A stretch of DNA of 5,289 bases from Rapidithrix thailandica. GTDB lineage: Bacteria; Bacteroidota; Bacteroidia; Cytophagales; Flammeovirgaceae. Below are positions 1 to 5,289 of this stretch, piece by piece. The notes below the pieces were generated by a model that saw only the letters and a program-made list of their open reading frames with translations, was not told the DNA's origin and ran no database searches. The position numbers and the translations under genes are program-made. Every line of letters starts with the position of its first letter. Positions within the stretch are counted from its first letter, which is position 1. The stretch lies in the NCBI RefSeq assembly GCF_039710355.1, contig NZ_JBDKWZ010000038.1, forward strand, positions 1 through 5,289, in the 5' to 3' direction.

Positions 1-20
1 GATTGAGTATGAGGGTGTTA

Positions 21-97
21 GCTTCGAAAAAGATCGAAAAAAACTTTCAGAAAAATTTGGAGAAAAGAAAAAGATTAACGAATTTTGCTCACCCTTT
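21..97 (+). promoter_or_regulatory. rRNA operon promoter, Bacteroidota type, with A-rich upstream element
   Basis: TTTG at 56-59 and GAATTTTG at 80-87 are separated by 20 nt. This fits the Bacteroidota housekeeping promoter (-33 TTTG, -7 TAnnTTTG); only the first T of the -7 box differs. Upstream, 26-55 is very A-rich with several short A-runs, resembling the UP elements of strong rRNA promoters. The start site is inferred at about 92-97, giving a leader of roughly 180 nt before 16S. The position directly upstream of a complete rRNA operon supports the call; the exact start is a prediction. Confidence 0.7.
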
Positions 98-160
98 CGA
101 AACGACGACAGGGGAAATTAAAAAGAAAGAAATTTAGCTGTTTAACGTAACAGTGCAAGG

Positions 161-189
161 CTCTTGAAAGAGTGGAAAGTTCTTTGAAA
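161..189 (+). promoter_or_regulatory. Leader antitermination module: small hairpin followed by boxA-like element
   Basis: A short hairpin (161-164 pairing with 169-172, loop TGAA, possible G-U extension at 160/173) is followed after 5 nt by AGTTCTTTGAAA at 178-189. That matches 8 of 12 positions of the E. coli rrn boxA TGCTCTTTAACA. In known rrn operons boxA RNA is bound by NusB with ribosomal protein S10, which lets polymerase read through long untranslated RNA. The order hairpin then boxA resembles boxB-boxA of E. coli. Function is inferred from sequence and position; a closely similar module precedes 23S. Confidence 0.6.
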
Positions 190-248
190 TTTTGTTAGAA
201 AGACAGTAGCGTGAAGAAGTAAGAATAGCGGGGAAGGAATTAGACATT
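189..248 (+). other. 5' arm of the 16S rRNA processing stem
   Basis: This arm pairs with sequence just after 16S. Positions 189-203 pair with 1824-1838 (including G-U pairs). After a bulged base at 1823, 204-211 pair perfectly with 1815-1822, and 240-248 pair perfectly with 1806-1814. The 3' arm is nearly continuous, while the 5' arm has a 28-nt insert (212-239). Such stems bracket pre-16S RNA in bacteria and are normally cut by RNase III. The pairing is seen directly; the enzyme is inferred. Confidence 0.75.
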
Positions 249-272
249 GATCGCAGACACTTAAGAATTTAT

Positions 273-1796
<1,524 letters not shown>

Positions 1797-1805
1797 TTGG
1801 AGATG

Positions 1806-1838
1806 AATGTCTAACGCTACTGTTCTTTTTGATAAAAT
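1806..1838 (+). other. 3' arm of the 16S rRNA processing stem
   Basis: It begins 10 nt after the 16S 3' end. It is complementary to three leader blocks: 1806-1814 with 240-248, 1815-1822 with 204-211, and 1824-1838 with 189-203. The total is about 32 pairs, including G-U. It closes the 16S into a loop for precursor cleavage. Confidence 0.75.
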
Positions 1839-1875
1839 TACTTGAGAGAAAGCGAGCAAGAGCTAAAAGCTAAAG

Positions 1876-1949
1876 GGGCTTATAGCTCAGGTGGTTAGAG
1901 CGCTACACTGATAATGTAGAGGTCGCTGGTTCGAGTCCAGCTAAGCCCA
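1876..1949 (+). tRNA. tRNA-Ile, anticodon GAU
   Basis: This 74-nt tRNA decodes isoleucine codons AUC and AUU. The cloverleaf is complete. The acceptor GGGCTTA (1876-1882) pairs with TAAGCCC (1942-1948). The D arm is GCTC/GAGC and the anticodon arm CTACA/TGTAG has loop CTGATAA with GAT at 1910-1912. A 5-nt variable loop follows, and the T arm GCTGG/CCAGC has loop TTCGAGT. The discriminator is A1949. CCA is not encoded (next bases CTT), so the 3' end must be added by tRNA nucleotidyltransferase, as is usual in Bacteroidota. It lies 79 nt after 16S in the classic Ile-Ala spacer arrangement and is co-transcribed with the rRNAs. Confidence 0.98.
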
Positions 1950-1991
1950 CTTGATTATCGGGGAGCGGAAAAGAGGGGGAGCAGAAAACCT
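1950..1991 (+). other. Linker between the two tRNAs, purine-rich
   Basis: This 42-nt linker is almost all purine from 1960 to 1988, with only two C residues (1966 and 1982). No hairpin or promoter motif is evident. It is probably an unstructured linker that leaves the flanking tRNAs open to processing nucleases. Confidence 0.5.
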
Positions 1992-2065
1992 GGGGGATTA
2001 GCTCAGCTGGCTAGAGCGCCTGCTTTGCACGCAGGAGGTCATCGGTTCGACTCCGATATTCTCCA
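1992..2065 (+). tRNA. tRNA-Ala, anticodon UGC
   Basis: This 74-nt tRNA decodes alanine GCN codons, mainly GCA and GCG. The acceptor GGGGGAT (1992-1998) pairs with ATTCTCC (2058-2064) using two G-U wobbles. One is G3-U70, the main identity signal for alanyl-tRNA synthetase: G1994 pairs with T2062. The D arm is GCTC/GAGC, and the anticodon arm CCTGC/GCAGG has loop TTTGCAC with TGC at 2026-2028. The T arm ATCGG/CCGAT has loop TTCGACT. The discriminator is A2065 and CCA is not encoded. It follows tRNA-Ile after 42 nt. Confidence 0.98.
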
Positions 2066-2104
2066 CAGAACGAAATGAAATAGGCTTTGTACCAAAAGCA
2101 CAAG

Positions 2105-2143
2105 CGTTTCTCGAAAAGCGAGAAGCGGTCAAGTTCTTTGACA
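2105..2143 (+). promoter_or_regulatory. Spacer antitermination module: strong hairpin followed by boxA-like element
   Basis: A 9-bp hairpin (2105-2113 with 2119-2127, loop AAAAG, one G-U) is followed after 4 nt by AGTTCTTTGACA at 2132-2143. That matches 9 of 12 positions of the E. coli rrn boxA. The same order and spacing occur in the leader. E. coli also has a second boxA in its 16S-23S spacer, thought to reload the antitermination complex before 23S. The boxA here is also complementary to sequence after 23S, so binding and processing may compete. Function is inferred. Confidence 0.65.
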
Positions 2144-2165
2144 TATTGTAAGAGAATCTGAGAAG
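2130..2165 (+). other. 5' arm of the 23S rRNA processing stem
   Basis: Positions 2154-2165 pair perfectly with 5081-5092. After a bulged A2153, 2147-2152 pair with 5093-5098. Positions 2137-2146 then pair with 5099-5108 (with three G-U), and 2130-2135 pair with 5114-5119. The total is about 34 pairs. This long-range helix brackets 23S and is the expected precursor cleavage site. Confidence 0.8.
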
Positions 2166-3261
2166 ATTAAACTTGAAAAAAGGTTTATACGGAAGTAGAG
2201 AAGGGCGCATAGTGGATGCCTAGGCTCTCAGAGGCGAAGAAGGACGTGATAAGCTGCGAAAAGCTGCGGGGAGCTGCAAATGAGCGTTAATCCGCAGATG
2301 TCCGAATAGGAAAACCTGTCTTGATGCAGTCAAGACGCGAGAAGCGCAAACCCGGGGAACTGAAACATCTAAGTACCCGGAGGAGAAGAAAACAATAGTG
2401 ATTCCGCAAGTAGTGGCGAGCGAACGCGGAGAAGCCCAAACCGGATCAGTTACGGCTGATTCGGGGTTGTAGGACTACAAGAAGCATTGGTTTCGGAATT
2501 GGAATGACTTGGAAACGTCACCCATAGAAGGTGAAAGGCCTGTACAAGTAAAGAGCTAATGTTTAGTAGTATCCTGAGTAGGGGGGAGCCGGTGAAACTC
2601 CCTCTGAATCTGCCGGCACCATCCGGTAAGGCTAAATACTCCTGAGAGACCGATAGTGAACCAGTACCGTGAGGGAAAGGTGAAAAGTACTCCGAATAGG
2701 AGGGTGAAATAGACCCTGAAACTGTGCGCCTACAAGCGGTCGGAGCCCTTATTAGGGTGACGGCGTGCCTTTTGCATAATGAGCCTACGAGTTACTCCTC
2801 TTTGGCAAGGTTAAGGCCTTCAGGGCCGGATCCGTAGCGAAAGCGAGTCTGAATAGGGCGCTTTAGTCAAAGGGGGTAGACGCGAAACCAAGTGATCTAC
2901 CCATGGCCAGGTTGAAGTGTGGGTAACACCACATGGAGGACCGAACCAGTACACGTTGAAAAGTGTTTGGATGAGCTGTGGGTAGGGGTGAAAGGCCAAT
3001 CAAACTTGGAAATAGCTCGTACTCCCCGAAATGTTTTTAGGAACAGCCTCGGGCTTGAGTTTACCGGAGGTAGAGCTACCAATAGGACTAGGGGGTGTCA
3101 CAACCTACCGAATCCTGATGAACTCCGAATGCCGGTAAATATGCCCGGGAGTGAGGGTTGGGGTGCTAAGGTCCCAATCCGAGAGGGAAACAACCCAGAC
3201 CATCAGCTAAGGCCCCAAAATCTACGCTAAGTTGAACAAAGGGGGTCCAGTCACAGAGACA

Positions 3262-3320
3262 GCCAGGATGTTGGCTTGGAAGCAGCCATTCATTTAAAGA
3301 GTGCGTAACAGCTCACTGGT
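3262..3320 (+). other. 23S GTPase-associated centre (L11 / thiostrepton domain)
   Basis: This matches E. coli 23S 1051-1108, the domain bound by protein L11 and elongation factors. It starts GCCAGGATGTTGGCTTGGAA. The base matching E. coli A1067 is G at 3278. One extra T appears in CATTCATTTAAAG relative to E. coli CATCATTTAAAG. Confidence 0.85.
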
Positions 3321-4081
3321 CGAGTGACAGGGCATCGATAATAATCGGGCATAAGCGTAGTGCCGAAGCTATGGGATTGCAAAATCGGTAGGGGAGCATT
3401 CCGGTTGCGCCGAAGACGGACTGCGAGGTCTGTTGGAGCGGCCGGAAAAGCAAATGTAGGCATAAGTAACGATAAGGCGGGTGAGAAACCCGCCCACCGA
3501 TAGACTAAGGTTTCCTGAACAACGCTAATCGGTTCAGGGTTAGTCGGGTCCTAAGGTGTAGCCGAAGGGCGAAGCCGATGGGTAACAGGTTAATATTCCT
3601 GTACTAGTTATAAATTCGATGGGGTGACGGAGTATTGACAAGTCTGCGTGCTGACGGAAACGCACGTTGAATCCCGTAGGAATGGGCTGTGTAGTTAAAT
3701 GCGCACGGCTCTCTGAACGGAGACAGTACTACAAAGCTTCGGTGGCGTAGATAATGGCTGTAAAGGCTTCCAAGAAAACCCTCTAAGGTTCGTTTATAAC
3801 TATCCGTACCGTAAACCGACACAGGTAGTCAAGGAGAGAATCCTAAGGTGCTCGAGTGATTCATGGCTAAGGAACTAGGCAAAATGGTCCTGTAACTTCG
3901 GGAGAAAGGACGCCTCCTCTGGCAACAGAGAGGCCGCAGTGAAAAGGCCCAGGCGACTGTTTAACAAAAACACATGGCTTTGCGAAATCGAAAGATGCAG
4001 TATAAGGCCTGACACCTGCCCGGTGCTGGAAGGTTAAGGGGGGATGTTAGACTCCGGTCGAAGCATTGAACCGAAGCCCCA

Positions 4082-4166
<85 letters not shown>

Positions 4167-4602
4167 TCTGGGCACTGTCTCAGCCATGAGCTCGGTGAAA
4201 TTGTAGTATCGGTGAAGATGCCGATTACCCGCAACGGGACGGAAAGACCCCATGAACCTTTACTACAGCTTAACATTGGCATTGGGCAAGTGATGTGTAG
4301 GATAGGCGGGAGACTGTGAAGCGGTGTCGCTAGGCATCGTGGAGTCACTGTTGAAATACCGCCCTTTGCTTGTCTGATGTCTAACCCCTTGACGGGGGAC
4401 ATTGTTTGGTGGGTAGTTTGACTGGGGTGGTCGCCTCCAAAAGAGTAACGGAGGCTTTCAAAGGTACCCTCAGTACGGTTGGTAATCGTACGCAGAGTGC
4501 AATAGCATAAGGGTGCTTGACTGTGAGGCTAACAAGCCGACCAGGTAGGAAACTAGGATATAGTGATCCGGTGGTACCGCATGGAAGGGCCATCGCTCAA
4601 AG

Positions 4603-4635
<33 letters not shown>

Positions 4636-4647
4636 TCCCCCAAGAGC

Positions 4648-4689
<42 letters not shown>

Positions 4690-4704
4690 ACGTCCTGGGG
4701 CTGG

Positions 4705-4741
<37 letters not shown>

Positions 4742-4742
4742 T

Positions 4743-4790
<48 letters not shown>

Positions 4791-4827
4791 TGTTGTGGGC
4801 GTAAGAAGCTTGAGAGGATCTGACCTT

Positions 4828-4839
4828 AGTACGAGAGGA
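4828..4839 (+). other. 23S sarcin-ricin loop
   Basis: AGTACGAGAGGA is the universal loop contacted by EF-Tu and EF-G (E. coli about 2654-2665). It is fully conserved. Confidence 0.95.
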
Positions 4840-5080
4840 CCGGGTTGGACGAACCGCTGGTGTACCAGTTGTGGAGCCTATCTGCACCGCTGGGTAGCTA
4901 CGTTCGGAAGGGATAAGCACTGAAAGCATCTAAGTGCGAAACCCACCTCGAGATGAGGCTTCTTTTAAGGGTCGTCAGAGATGATGACGTAGATAGGCTG
5001 CAGGTGTAAAGTCAGAGATGGCATAGCCGAGCAGTACTAATTACCCGTAAACTTCCGCGCTCCAAGACCTTCAATTTACG

Positions 5081-5119
5081 CTTCTCAGATTCCTTACAGT
5101 GTGTTAAATATACAACTTG
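5081..5119 (+). other. 3' arm of the 23S rRNA processing stem
   Basis: It begins about 22 nt after the 23S end. It pairs with 2130-2165 over about 34 positions, the inner 12 being perfect (5081-5092 with 2154-2165). The outer part (5099-5117) covers the spacer boxA. Only about a dozen bases separate it from 5S. Confidence 0.8.
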
Positions 5120-5130
5120 ATGAAAATCTT

Positions 5131-5241
<111 letters not shown>

Positions 5242-5256
5242 CTTGTCTTTTTTTAC

Positions 5257-5289
5257 AGCAGCCTATCTCAAGATAGGCTGCTTTTTTTT
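5257..5289 (+). terminator. Intrinsic terminator of the rRNA operon
   Basis: A perfect 11-bp stem (5257-5267 with 5272-5282, loop TCAA, GC-rich lower half) is followed at once by a run of T from 5282 to the window end. The structure sits 16 nt after 5S. An earlier T-run (5248-5254) lies between 5S and the hairpin. The T-run follows the stem only on the + strand, so termination is directed at this operon. Confidence 0.93.

Noticed and set aside
164..194. Possible second promoter: TTG at 164-166, 20-nt gap, AAATTTTG at 187-194.
   Set aside because: The -7-like box overlaps the boxA block and the start of the 16S processing stem, which explain its sequence better. The upstream box is only TTG.
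1861..1871. Short inverted repeat AGCTAAAAGCT before tRNA-Ile.
   Set aside because: Only four pairs with a three-base loop; too weak to call a terminator or regulator.
2168..2187. Short inverted repeat TAAAC/GTTTA just before 23S.
   Set aside because: Five A/T-rich pairs only; probably a minor extension of the precursor structure with no evidence of a separate role.

Overview
This window is one complete ribosomal RNA operon on the + strand, in the order promoter/leader – 16S rRNA – tRNA-Ile(GAU) – tRNA-Ala(UGC) – 23S rRNA – 5S rRNA – terminator. I find no protein-coding gene. The open frames on either strand lie inside the structural RNAs and are shadows.

The organism is a member of the Bacteroidota. 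The 16S 3' end reads GGCTGGAACACCTCC, the decoding helix carries GTCAAGCC opposite GGCTAAGTC, and the 16S contains GGTGAAATGCATAGATAT. Both tRNA genes lack an encoded CCA. The leader carries a Bacteroidota-type promoter (TTTG, 20-nt spacer, near-match to TAnnTTTG). The CTGGGCTAGAATG stretch and the overall 16S character suggest the Cytophagales. The genus cannot be fixed by eye.

Layout: 1-55 is A-rich upstream sequence. The promoter is at 56-87, with a predicted start near 92-97. The leader (about 95-272) has a small hairpin, a boxA-like element (178-189) and the 5' arm of the 16S processing stem. 16S is 273-1796. The spacer (1797-2188) holds the 3' arm of the 16S stem, two tRNAs, a strong hairpin, a second boxA-like element and the 5' arm of the 23S processing stem. 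23S is about 2189-5058. A short spacer with the 3' arm of the 23S stem leads to 5S (about 5131-5241). A strong intrinsic terminator follows at 5257-5289, and its U-tract runs to the window edge.

The parts form one transcription unit. The promoter drives all the RNAs in equal amounts. The hairpin + boxA modules before 16S and 23S probably load an antitermination complex. Long-range complementarity across each large rRNA forms the stems from which the RNAs are cut. The operon looks intact and functional, with no intervening sequence or truncation seen. I see no new system here. The points worth checking are the parallel hairpin-boxA modules, the spacer boxA lying inside the 23S processing stem, a purine-rich insert in the 16S stem, and two antibiotic-site bases that differ from E. 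coli.
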